This document shows, piece after piece, positions 1 through 7,806 of a stretch of 9,388 bases of DNA; position 1 is the stretch's first letter, and every line of letters begins with the position of its first letter. Location: assembly GCA_029936705.1 (NCBI GenBank), contig JAPYSD010000060.1, forward strand, positions 1,855-11,242. Direction: 5' to 3'. The notes under the pieces are model-generated. The model was given only the letters and a program-made list of their open reading frames with translations. It made no database searches and was not told where the DNA came from. The translations under genes and the position numbers were made by a program. The DNA is from Croceicoccus sp. (GTDB lineage Bacteria; Pseudomonadota; Alphaproteobacteria; Sphingomonadales; Sphingomonadaceae).

Positions 1-27
1 CGCGCGCCGTGCGACTAGGCGGCGGCG

Positions 28-1824
<1,797 letters not shown>

Positions 1825-1870
1825 AGGCTGCTGGACCCCGCGCGCGTTTCGCCCGTTGATGGCCAAACGC

Positions 1871-1877
1871 AAAGGAG
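1871..1877 (+). promoter_or_regulatory. Shine-Dalgarno site deciding the DUF4126-like start
   Basis: AAAGGAG lies five bases before ATG 1883. In-frame TTG 1856 and ATG 1859 upstream have no comparable site and would add a charged MAKRKGDS-like extension that contains the Shine-Dalgarno sequence itself. ATG 1883 is therefore preferred. Confidence 0.75.
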
Positions 1878-1882
1878 ACTCC

Positions 1883-2329
1883 ATGCTACGACCGATCCTG
1901 ATGGGCCTTGTTGCCGGACAACGATCCATGGCGCCGCTGGCCGCGCTGGCGGGCGCCGCGCGCAATGGCAACCTGCCCTATGACAACGGCCCGGCCCGGC
2001 TGATGAGCCACCCGCTGATCGCGGCGGGCGGCGTGGCGCTGGCGGCGCTGGAAATGGCGGGGGACAAGATGAAGGATGCACCCGACCGGACGGTGTTCCT
2101 GGGCCTGCTGGCGCGCACGATCACGTCCGGCTTCGCGGGCGCGGCGCTGGCCCCGCCCCGGCGGCAGGTCGCGGGCGCGGCACTGGGGATCGGCACGGCG
2201 CTGGCGGCGTCCTTCGTGGGGCTGGCCATGCGCAAGCGCGCGATGCGCAAATACGGACAGACCTCGACCGGATTCGCCGAGGAAGCGATCGTCTTCCCCG
2301 CCGCCAACCTGATCGCCAACGCTCGCTAA
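1883..2329 (+). CDS. Small DUF4126-like membrane protein (148 aa)
   Basis: Small hydrophobic protein resembling alphaproteobacterial DUF4126-type proteins; its function is unknown. It begins MLRPILMGLVAGQRSMAPLA, with the R-S-M-x-P-L turn (14-19) typical of these proteins. It then has a glycine/alanine-rich segment (45-58), a GDKMKDAPDR motif (60-69), hydrophobic stretches at about 70-90 and 96-115, a basic cluster MRKRAMRK (116-123), and a conserved-looking GQTSTG (125-130) near the end. The alternating hydrophobic and small-residue segments suggest three or four short inner-membrane helices; no catalytic motif is visible. It follows uup after 58 bp in the same direction and could be cotranscribed, although it has its own strong Shine-Dalgarno site. 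Family assignment is by remembered sequence pattern, so the coding call is firmer than the name. Confidence 0.8.
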   Translation: MLRPILMGLVAGQRSMAPLAALAGAARNGNLPYDNGPARLMSHPLIAAGGVALAALEMAGDKMKDAPDRTVFLGLLARTITSGFAGAALAPPRRQVAGAALGIGTALAASFVGLAMRKRAMRKYGQTSTGFAEEAIVFPAANLIANAR

Positions 2330-2337
2330 CGCAAGTG

Positions 2338-2367
2338 CGGGAGGAGCGGGTTCGCCCGCCCCTCCCG
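2338..2367. terminator. Strong stem-loop between convergent genes
   Basis: Thirteen-base arms (2338-2350 and 2355-2367) pair with a single A-C mismatch around a TTCG loop (2351-2354). It sits in the 45 bp gap between the stop codon of the DUF4126-like gene (2329) and that of the DUF885 gene (2375). No T-run follows on either strand, so it is not a classical intrinsic terminator. A bidirectional 3'-end stabiliser or pause/termination element is the likely role. Confidence 0.65.
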
Positions 2368-2374
2368 TCCTGCA

Positions 2375-4189
2375 TCAGGCCTTGTGCGCCGCGATCCAGC
2401 GGTCGACGCGCGCTTCCAGCACGCTCAGCGGCATCACGCCTTCCTTCACGATTTCGTGGAACTGGCGGATGTCGAAGCGGTCGCCCAGCTCGGCCTCTGC
2501 CTTGGCGCGCAGTTCGACCCACTTGTTCTGGCCGATCTTGTAGCTGCATGCCTGGCCCGGCCAGATGCAGTAACGGCGCACTTCCGCCTCTGACCTGGTG
2601 CGGGTGAAACCGACCGTGTCGACGAAATATTGCGTGCCCTGCTCCACGCTCCACTTCTTGTGGTGCAGGCCGGTATCGACCACCAGCCGCGCGGCGCGGA
2701 ACAGCCAGCTCTGCAGCGCGCCGGCCTTTTCCATGCCTTCGTATCCGCCCAGTTCCGACGCCAGCTGCTCGGCATAGAGCGCCCACCCCTCGCCATAGGA
2801 CGAGATGTAGTAGTTCTTGAGCAGCATCGGCGTATCGCCCGCCTGATGGACCAGGCTGCCCTGAAGGTGATGGCCGGGCACCGCCTCGTGATAGGTGAGC
2901 GCGGGCAGCGTGTATTTCGGCCAGTCCTCAGTGTGCTTGAGGTTGATGTAGTAGATGCCGGGGCGCGAACCGTCGAGCGTCGGGCTCTCGTAATAGCCCA
3001 GCGGCGCGCCGTCCTGGATCTCGGCCGGAACGGCGCGGATCTCGACCGGCTGGGTCGGCAGGGTGGCGAAGGCCTGCGGCAGCTTCGCCTGCATCGCGTC
3101 GAGGCTGGCGTTGAGGTCGGTCAGCATCGCCTCGTGCCCCTCGGGCGTGTTGGCGTAGAGCTGGTCGGGGCGCGAATTGAACTGCGCGAGGCGTTCACCG
3201 ACCGTGCCGGTGGTCAGGCCAACCTCGGCCAGCATCGTTTCCAGCTCGGCGCTGAGCTCGGCGACCTGGCGCAGGCCGATCTGGTGAATTTCCTCCGCCG
3301 TCAGGTCGGTCGTGGTCGAGTTCGCGAGTTCCAAACGGTAGAGCTCTTCCGAATTCGGCACGCGCCACACGCCGTCGCCCTCGGGCGCGGTGGGCTTCAG
3401 CTCTTCCAGCATCGCGGCCTGGCGCAGCAGCGCGGGATTGATCGATTCGTCCATGATCGCGGCGGCGCGGGCCTTCCAGTCACCCTCGATCCCGGCGGCC
3501 TGCGCACGCTCTGCCAGCGAGTTGACGAGGCGCGATTCGCCCGCGGGGGTCTGGGCCATCGCCCGGATCTGCGCGATCGCGATGTCGAGCGACCATGCGG
3601 GCGCCAGGTATCCCTTGGCCGCCTGCTCGCGCTGCAGCGCGCTTTCGTCGTCGAGGCCCTTGCCGAACTGGACCATGCGCTGGAGATAGGCGACCGCGTC
3701 GTCCTCGCTCTCAACCGGGTGCTTGGTGTCCATGAAGCTGGGGATCGAACTGTACGATCCCCCCATGTGGCTGAGCACATAGGGGCTATAGACACTGCCC
3801 ATGCCGAAGGGTTCGCCCCACAGGCGCTTTTCCAGCATGTCGGTGACGACGGCGTGGTGGACCTTCTGCCCCTCGTCCAGTCCCTCGGTCGGGATGGCGC
3901 GAATGGCGTTCAGCATCTGCTTCGCGAACGCTTCCTCGGCCACGATGCCGGCGCGGCCGAACTCGCCCAGCTGGTGCCGCGCCCACGCATTCTCGCCCGT
4001 GTCGATGCCCAGTGCCGTCATCGAGGCGGGGCTGAGGCGCATGTCGCCCCAGAAGGTGCGGTCCATCACCGCCGCCAGCTGCGCGCCTGCGCCGCCTTGC
4101 GCACGGGCGATGGCGGGCAGCGAACAGGCAAGGGCGACGGTGCCCGTTCCGGCAAGGAACTGGCGGCGGTGCAGGGCGACTGGCTTCAT
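2375..4189 (-). CDS. Tat-exported DUF885 family metallopeptidase-like protein (604 aa)
   Basis: Predicted periplasmic, probably zinc-dependent peptidase-like enzyme; no specific substrate is known to me for this family. The N-terminus has a twin-arginine signal: HRRQFLAG (7-14), a hydrophobic stretch, and a plausible signal peptidase I site after AIARA (26-30). The VALAC at 18-22 is a poor lipobox. The mature part is mostly helical. The family hallmark is YHEAVPGHHLQ (433-443), with H434, E435 and H440/H441 as likely metal and catalytic residues, followed by YGEGWALYAE (465-474), where E467 is a candidate third ligand. A late RRYCIWPGQA (538-547) is also typical of DUF885. Length matches the usual roughly 580-610 residues and the hallmark motifs are intact. 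ATG 4189 is chosen because it directly yields the Tat signal; the ribosome site is weak (GAGCGAG). It lies 113 bp downstream of the DUF6456 gene on the same strand. Confidence 0.9.
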   Translation of the reverse strand: MKPVALHRRQFLAGTGTVALACSLPAIARAQGGAGAQLAAVMDRTFWGDMRLSPASMTALGIDTGENAWARHQLGEFGRAGIVAEEAFAKQMLNAIRAIPTEGLDEGQKVHHAVVTDMLEKRLWGEPFGMGSVYSPYVLSHMGGSYSSIPSFMDTKHPVESEDDAVAYLQRMVQFGKGLDDESALQREQAAKGYLAPAWSLDIAIAQIRAMAQTPAGESRLVNSLAERAQAAGIEGDWKARAAAIMDESINPALLRQAAMLEELKPTAPEGDGVWRVPNSEELYRLELANSTTTDLTAEEIHQIGLRQVAELSAELETMLAEVGLTTGTVGERLAQFNSRPDQLYANTPEGHEAMLTDLNASLDAMQAKLPQAFATLPTQPVEIRAVPAEIQDGAPLGYYESPTLDGSRPGIYYINLKHTEDWPKYTLPALTYHEAVPGHHLQGSLVHQAGDTPMLLKNYYISSYGEGWALYAEQLASELGGYEGMEKAGALQSWLFRAARLVVDTGLHHKKWSVEQGTQYFVDTVGFTRTRSEAEVRRYCIWPGQACSYKIGQNKWVELRAKAEAELGDRFDIRQFHEIVKEGVMPLSVLEARVDRWIAAHKA

Positions 4190-4213
4190 GAAGGGGGACT
4201 CGCTCGAAATCTA

Positions 4214-4231
4214 CGGTTTCAACTGAAACCG
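4214..4231. promoter_or_regulatory. 18 bp inverted repeat upstream of the DUF885 gene, possible operator
   Basis: CGGTTTCA-AC-TGAAACCG: two perfect 8-base arms around a 2-base centre, starting 25 bases upstream of the DUF885 start codon. Read leftward, it is immediately followed by TAGATT (4208-4213), a 4/6 match to a -10 box. No convincing -35 is visible at the matching distance. The loop is too short for a good RNA hairpin, so a protein-binding dyad is more plausible. Operator function is inference. Confidence 0.4.
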
Positions 4232-4302
4232 ACGCTTGCACGGCCCATCCCAAAGATCAAGCGGCCCCCTGCCCCTCCCTTTCCACGCGCACGTCGAGAG
4301 TG

Positions 4303-4839
4303 TCAGCCGATGCGGTAGAAGCCCGCTACCCGGTCGAGCGCGAGGCCCAGCACCAGCTTGCCGCTGCGCGCGGGCCAGCCCATCGCCTTTTCCGCGTTGC
4401 CGACCGCCTCGCCCGCGCAGACCACGCGCCACAAGATGTCGGACAGCCCCGGCCCCGCCGCCTTCACTGCCTTGTCGAAGCGCGCCTTGGCCGCGATCTG
4501 GCGTTCGGACGGGTCCAGCCCGCGGTCGGGATTGGTGCCGCCGATCCGCACCGCGTCCCAGCGCATGGTGATTGACGGGGCGATCTGCGCGCGTTCCCAG
4601 TCGGCACGCAGCCGCTCGCCCGCCTCGTACTGCGGTTCGGTCAGATGGCCATGCGCATAGAGCCAACCGAGCGGCGATTCCCTGAGGTTCACGGTCACGG
4701 CGCGCGCGCGTTTCGAGGCGCCGCCGCGATAATCCCTGGAAATGCGGCGCGGCCCCTCGCTGGTGAGTTCGCGCGTCACATATTCGCCCGGTCCCCGGTG
4801 TTCGGTATCCTGCTGTTCGCGGTCCTGCTGGCTGGTCAT
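4303..4839 (-). CDS. DUF6456 domain protein (178 aa)
   Basis: Cytosolic protein of the alphaproteobacterial DUF6456 family, whose function is not established to my knowledge. The N-terminal third is polar and probably disordered (MTSQQDREQQDTEHRG onward). The conserved domain spans roughly residues 55-178 and shows ESPLGWLYAHG, then AGERLRADWERAQIAPSITM, the SERQIAAKARFDKAV region, GPGLSDILWRVVCAGE and a final GWPARSGKLVLGLALDRVA. No signal peptide or membrane segment is seen. Start ATG 4839 is supported by GAAGGGG eight bases upstream. The open frame continues to 4923, but that extension would run through the divergent promoter gap and has no ribosome site. The gene is transcribed divergently from the XRE regulator, from which it is separated by 104 bp, so shared regulation is likely. 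I infer a regulatory or DNA-related role only from this context. Confidence 0.85.
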   Translation of the reverse strand: MTSQQDREQQDTEHRGPGEYVTRELTSEGPRRISRDYRGGASKRARAVTVNLRESPLGWLYAHGHLTEPQYEAGERLRADWERAQIAPSITMRWDAVRIGGTNPDRGLDPSERQIAAKARFDKAVKAAGPGLSDILWRVVCAGEAVGNAEKAMGWPARSGKLVLGLALDRVAGFYRIG

Positions 4840-4847
4840 AGATGTTT

Positions 4848-4854
4848 CCCCTTC
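4848..4854 (-). promoter_or_regulatory. Shine-Dalgarno site of the DUF6456 gene
   Basis: On the minus strand GAAGGGG lies eight bases before ATG 4839. It supports this start over any further upstream in the open frame. Confidence 0.65.
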
Positions 4855-4930
4855 GATTGATGTGCAGGGGATGTGCGGACCGCTTGTCTTGTAGGAAAAT
4901 AAAACCGAATAGGTTCGTGACATTTCTCGA

Positions 4931-4935
4931 AAGGA
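4931..4935 (+). promoter_or_regulatory. Shine-Dalgarno site deciding the GTG start of the XRE regulator
   Basis: AAGGA lies eight bases before GTG 4944. The upstream in-frame ATG 4842 would add 34 residues unlike any XRE N-terminus and would cross the divergent promoter region. Confidence 0.7.
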
Positions 4936-4943
4936 ACCGCGCC

Positions 4944-5516
4944 GTGATTAACCGCATCCGCACGATCCGCAAGGACAAGGGCATGACGCTGGCGGATCTT
5001 GCCGCCGCCTGCGTGCCCCCGACGACGCCGCAAACGGTGGGACGGCTGGAGACCGGGATGCGCACGTTGTCGATCGACTGGCTGAACCGGATCGCGGGCG
5101 CGCTGGGCGTTGCGCCCGAACTGCTGCTGGCAAGCGAGACGCGCGACGCGGCGATGGTGGTCGCGCGGCTGACGTCTGACGGGGCCGAGCCGCTCCCCTC
5201 CCCGCGCGAAGCGGTCGAGCCGCTGGCGTTGCTGGGCGATGGCGCGGTGCACGTTGTTGAGGTCGAGAGCGCGGTCGGCGAATATCGCGCCGGGGACAGG
5301 CTGTGGATGCGCGACCTGCCGGCGGAGGAACGGTCGCGCGCGATCAATCGCGACGTGCTGGTGCCGCGCCCCGGCGGGCGCTTTGCCTTTGGGCGGTTGA
5401 TCGACTTTTCCGACGATCACCTGGCGCTGCTTCCGCCCGGAGCGGGGCAGCGCCAGATCGTCGTGCAGGGCCCGCCGTGGATCGCGCTGGCGGCGCTGCT
5501 GGTGCGGGCGCTCTAG
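4944..5516 (+). CDS. XRE-family regulator with degenerate LexA/S24-like C-terminal domain (190 aa)
   Basis: Predicted DNA-binding transcriptional regulator. An XRE helix-turn-helix occupies about residues 2-62: INRIRTIRKDKGMTLADLAA, then TTPQTVGRLETGMRTLSIDW and LNRIAGALGVAPELLL. A linker (63-100) leads to a beta-rich C-terminal part (about 101-190) that resembles the CI/LexA S24-like fold. ESAVGEYRAGD (108-118) aligns with the usual DSMEPTYRAGD, so S109 sits where the nucleophile would be. GRFAFGRL (145-152) matches the usual strand carrying the catalytic Lys, but Gly150 occupies that place. Autocleavage is therefore unlikely, and a sensing or dimerisation role is more plausible. The GTG start has AAGGA eight bases upstream; the encoded N-terminus fits XRE proteins. 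It is divergent from the DUF6456 gene and convergent with the glycosyltransferase gene, whose stop codon is 13 bp away. The HTH call is firm; the S24-like assignment is inference. Confidence 0.85.
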   Translation: MINRIRTIRKDKGMTLADLAAACVPPTTPQTVGRLETGMRTLSIDWLNRIAGALGVAPELLLASETRDAAMVVARLTSDGAEPLPSPREAVEPLALLGDGAVHVVEVESAVGEYRAGDRLWMRDLPAEERSRAINRDVLVPRPGGRFAFGRLIDFSDDHLALLPPGAGQRQIVVQGPPWIALAALLVRAL

Positions 5517-5529
5517 GGCGCGCTTTCGG

Positions 5530-7509
5530 CTACGCCGCGACCTGCTGGCCCGCCGCGTCGCCCGAAAGCTGCGGCTTTTTCAAGGCCAGCAGCGCCATGT
5601 AGGGCGCGCACAGGAAGCGCAGGCCGAGGAAGCCGTAGATCATTGCCACCAGCAGCGCGAAGCCGACGCCCAGCACCTGCGCGTATGCGATGGCCAGCCC
5701 CGCGATCGCCAGCGTCACGGCGGCCAGCACCATTTCGGGCACGGTGCAGGCAAGCGCGGAGACCATGCCGCCGCTGGCTCCGAACTTGGGCGTGCGGCGC
5801 CATGCATGCGGCTTGTTCGACAGGCCCGCCACGCCCGACACCAGCACGATATAGGTCAGCGAGGCGCGGGCGATCTCGCCGCGGATCATGTCGGGAATGC
5901 GGTGGCAGCCGGTCAGGCGATAGCGGTGCCAGTTGCGCACCAGCCCCGTGGCGGTGCCCAGCGCGATCATCGGCCACGCGATCGGGGCGAGCGTCACGGG
6001 CTCCATCGCGCCCGCCAGCACAGCGATGGCGATACCGGTCACGCCGATCAGGCCCAGCACGATGCCCGCCAGCGTCTGCAGCGGCGCGGAGCAGCGCAGC
6101 ACTTCGAGCAACTTGGTCCAGCCCGGCATGGGCCGCGCATAGGGTTCGGGCCGGAACAGTTTCCAGTGGCGGCGCAGCTGCTGCACGGGGCCCGCGGTCC
6201 AGCGGAAGCGCTGCTTCTTGTAATCCTCGAACGTGTCGGGGATCAGCCCGCGGCCGAACGTCTCGCCCAGGTACATGCCGCGATAGCCCGCGGCGCGCAG
6301 CCGGACCGACACCTCGGAATCCTCGGTCAGGCACCATTCGGCCCAGCCGCCCACGCGGCGCAGCGCCTCGGCGCGCAGCAGGCACATGGTGCCGATCGTG
6401 AACGCGCCGCCATATTCGGACACGCCGCACATATCGACCTTGTTGTTGGGCATGTATTCCCAGTGGCAGCCGGTCAGATAGGCGCTGTCCTCGTAATCGC
6501 GGTAGTCGTGCGGGGTCTGCAGATAGCCCACCGAACGGTCGCGGAAGAACGGCACCAGGCGCGAGAGGAAATCGGGTTCGGCCAGGTAGTCGGCGTCGAT
6601 GACCGACACGATTTCCGCCGCCGGGTCCATGCGCCCGTCGAGCACCCAGTTGAGCGCGCCTGCCTTGGCGCCGGGCAGCGGATCGACGTGGAAGAAGCGG
6701 AACACCTCGCGCCCCAGCCGCCGGTTCAGCAGCGCGGCGTGGCTTTCCAGCGGGCGCCACAGCGCCTCGTCCTTGGTGTTGTTGTCGATGACGATGACTT
6801 CGAAATTGGTGTATTCCTGCGCGGCGAGACGGTCCATCGTCTCCTTCACCACTTGCGGCGGCTCGGCATAGCAGGGCAGGTGCACCGACACGCGCGGCTC
6901 GAACGGTTCGCTGGAGACATGGGCCTGCGCGCCGCGCCTTTGGCGGGCGGGGCGTTCACCCGGCAACGGGGCGCGATTGGGCAGGCGCCAGTGGCTGTGG
7001 GTCAGCGACGCCTCGCGCGCGATCCGCTCGATCCAGCCGAGATAGCCCAGCGCGAGCGCCACGGTGATGGCGAGATAGAGCGCAGCCTCGTTCCAGAGCG
7101 GCAGGGGCGCCTCGTTCACCAGCAGGCACAGCCACCACCAGCTGACCGCCAGCGCCAGCGCCTCGACGCTGAGCCATGCCATGCCCGGCAGGCTCAGCCG
7201 CCAGCCCATCGTCTGGCGCAGCGACAGCGCTAGCATGAACGCGCCCAGCGGCACCAGCAGCGTGTAGAACTGCCCGGTCGCCACGCCCGCCACCAGGTAC
7301 GCCAGCGCGGTCAGCAGCGACAATTCGGCGATGTTGCGCGGCAGATATCCGCCGATCCGCAGCCCGCCCTTCAGCGTGATCCAGCCGCCCACTTGCGCGG
7401 GCGCGTCGTCGGCATCGCGCCGCCATGCGGACCAGATGGCCACCAGGAAGGTCAGCAGGCCCAGGAACAGCATCCAGGGGTCGAAGTCGGCTCGGACGGG
7501 AATAAGCAA
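5530..7509 (-). CDS. Cellulose-synthase-like membrane glycosyltransferase, GT2 (659 aa)
   Basis: Inner-membrane processive family 2 glycosyltransferase, expected to polymerise a sugar from a nucleotide-sugar donor and extrude the chain; donor and product cannot be read from sequence. About five hydrophobic segments precede the catalytic domain (roughly 12-28, 63-79, 81-97, 110-131, 141-161). The domain begins VSVHLPCYAEPPQVV (207-221) and carries the conserved Asp in VIDNN (240-244), KAGALN (282-287), DAD (305-307), TED (395-397, catalytic base) and QRFRW (433-437), the processive-synthase set. Several further membrane segments follow (about 475-640). The protein ends without a PilZ domain, unlike BcsA, and no bcsB-like or hydrolase gene is visible nearby. 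The reading frame has a TAG eight codons upstream of TTG 7509; no ATG occurs until residue 13, which would truncate the first helix region, so TTG is preferred, with a weak ribosome site. Confidence 0.88.
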   Translation of the reverse strand: MLIPVRADFDPWMLFLGLLTFLVAIWSAWRRDADDAPAQVGGWITLKGGLRIGGYLPRNIAELSLLTALAYLVAGVATGQFYTLLVPLGAFMLALSLRQTMGWRLSLPGMAWLSVEALALAVSWWWLCLLVNEAPLPLWNEAALYLAITVALALGYLGWIERIAREASLTHSHWRLPNRAPLPGERPARQRRGAQAHVSSEPFEPRVSVHLPCYAEPPQVVKETMDRLAAQEYTNFEVIVIDNNTKDEALWRPLESHAALLNRRLGREVFRFFHVDPLPGAKAGALNWVLDGRMDPAAEIVSVIDADYLAEPDFLSRLVPFFRDRSVGYLQTPHDYRDYEDSAYLTGCHWEYMPNNKVDMCGVSEYGGAFTIGTMCLLRAEALRRVGGWAEWCLTEDSEVSVRLRAAGYRGMYLGETFGRGLIPDTFEDYKKQRFRWTAGPVQQLRRHWKLFRPEPYARPMPGWTKLLEVLRCSAPLQTLAGIVLGLIGVTGIAIAVLAGAMEPVTLAPIAWPMIALGTATGLVRNWHRYRLTGCHRIPDMIRGEIARASLTYIVLVSGVAGLSNKPHAWRRTPKFGASGGMVSALACTVPEMVLAAVTLAIAGLAIAYAQVLGVGFALLVAMIYGFLGLRFLCAPYMALLALKKPQLSGDAAGQQVAA

Positions 7510-7806
7510 GGCGAGAGGCTTTCGCTGTGGCTACAAACGGCGGCTTGCGACTGTCACGGGTCGTCGCGCGAACCCGCGCGCCCGCGCCGTCAGACCCGTT
7601 TCGGCAGATAAAGGTCTGGCGGTCCGGACGCGGCGAGGCGCGCGATATCACGGCTTACAATGGTAAACGCGGGCGCGCGGGCAAGCTGCCACGCGACGAA
7701 GCGCCCTGATTCTGCCATAATTGGAACCGCGCGGCCCGCCCCTAGGCGCGGGGGGATGGCTGCCGGATGAACGGCCGCCCTCCCCTTCACCGCCGCCTGG
7801 GCAGCT
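7510..7806. other. 297 bp intergenic leader upstream of the glycosyltransferase gene
   Basis: This gene-free stretch lies between the secF stop and the glycosyltransferase start, both on the minus strand. Contents: a long GC-rich inverted repeat (7556-7599); an AT-containing pocket (about 7646-7671, including GATATC and TTACAATGGTAA) that may hold the promoter; an imperfect 18 bp palindrome CCCGC-C-CCTAGG-C-GCGGG (7735-7752); and widely spaced GCTGCC/GGCAGC arms (7759-7764, 7800-7805) just after secF. No hairpin here is followed by a T-run, so no intrinsic terminator for secF can be named. Short open frames here look non-coding. Confidence 0.5.
7556..7599. repeat. Nested GC-rich inverted repeat in the glycosyltransferase leader
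   Basis: The outer arms ACGGGTC (7556-7562) and GACCCGT (7593-7599) pair perfectly. Inside, CGCGCG (7565-7570) and CGCGCG (7575-7580) flank a four-base loop, leaving an asymmetric unpaired stretch on one side. In the leftward transcript the structure would sit about 47-90 bases before the TTG start codon, so it could fold in the 5' leader if transcription begins upstream. It matches no riboswitch class I recognise. GC-rich genomes produce such repeats by chance. Confidence 0.4.

Larger units (their letters stand above)
4840..4943. promoter_or_regulatory. Divergent promoter region for the DUF6456 and XRE genes
   Basis: This 104 bp gap separates two divergent start codons and holds an AT-rich pocket (about 4890-4920) that stands out from the GC-rich surroundings. 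Rightward, TTGTCT (4884-4889) is a plausible -35, with 17 bases to a poor -10 (GAATAG). Small overlapping dyads lie in the pocket: AACC/GGTT (4903-4915) and CGAA/TTCG (4906-4917). They could be an autoregulatory operator, but the arms are only four bases. That promoters lie here is well supported by layout; the exact boxes are not. Confidence 0.55.

Noticed and set aside
2630..4318. 562-codon open frame on the plus strand
   Set aside because: It lies antisense to the clearly conserved DUF885 gene. Its translation is rich in R, G, H, L and V with no recognisable motif, as expected from the opposite strand of a GC-rich gene.
4840..4923. N-terminal extension of the DUF6456 protein to 4923
   Set aside because: The extension has no ribosome site, consumes the divergent promoter gap and resembles no DUF6456 N-terminus. 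ATG 4839 has GAAGGGG at good spacing.
4211..5347. 378-codon open frame on the minus strand
   Set aside because: It overlaps both the XRE and DUF6456 genes in the wrong frame and has low-complexity R/S/A composition.
5806..7233. 475-codon open frame on the plus strand
   Set aside because: Antisense to the glycosyltransferase, whose catalytic motifs prove the minus-strand reading.
7711..7716. CATAAT on the plus strand as a -10 box
   Set aside because: It is a 5/6 match, but the -35 at 17 bp is poor and no plus-strand gene follows; it would read antisense into secF.
7590..7790. Possible small protein of up to 66 aa (or 42 aa from an internal ATG) in the gap upstream of the glycosyltransferase
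   Set aside because: No Shine-Dalgarno site precedes either start, there is no recognised family, and the residue mix fits translated non-coding GC-rich DNA. Conservation in relatives would be needed to revive it.
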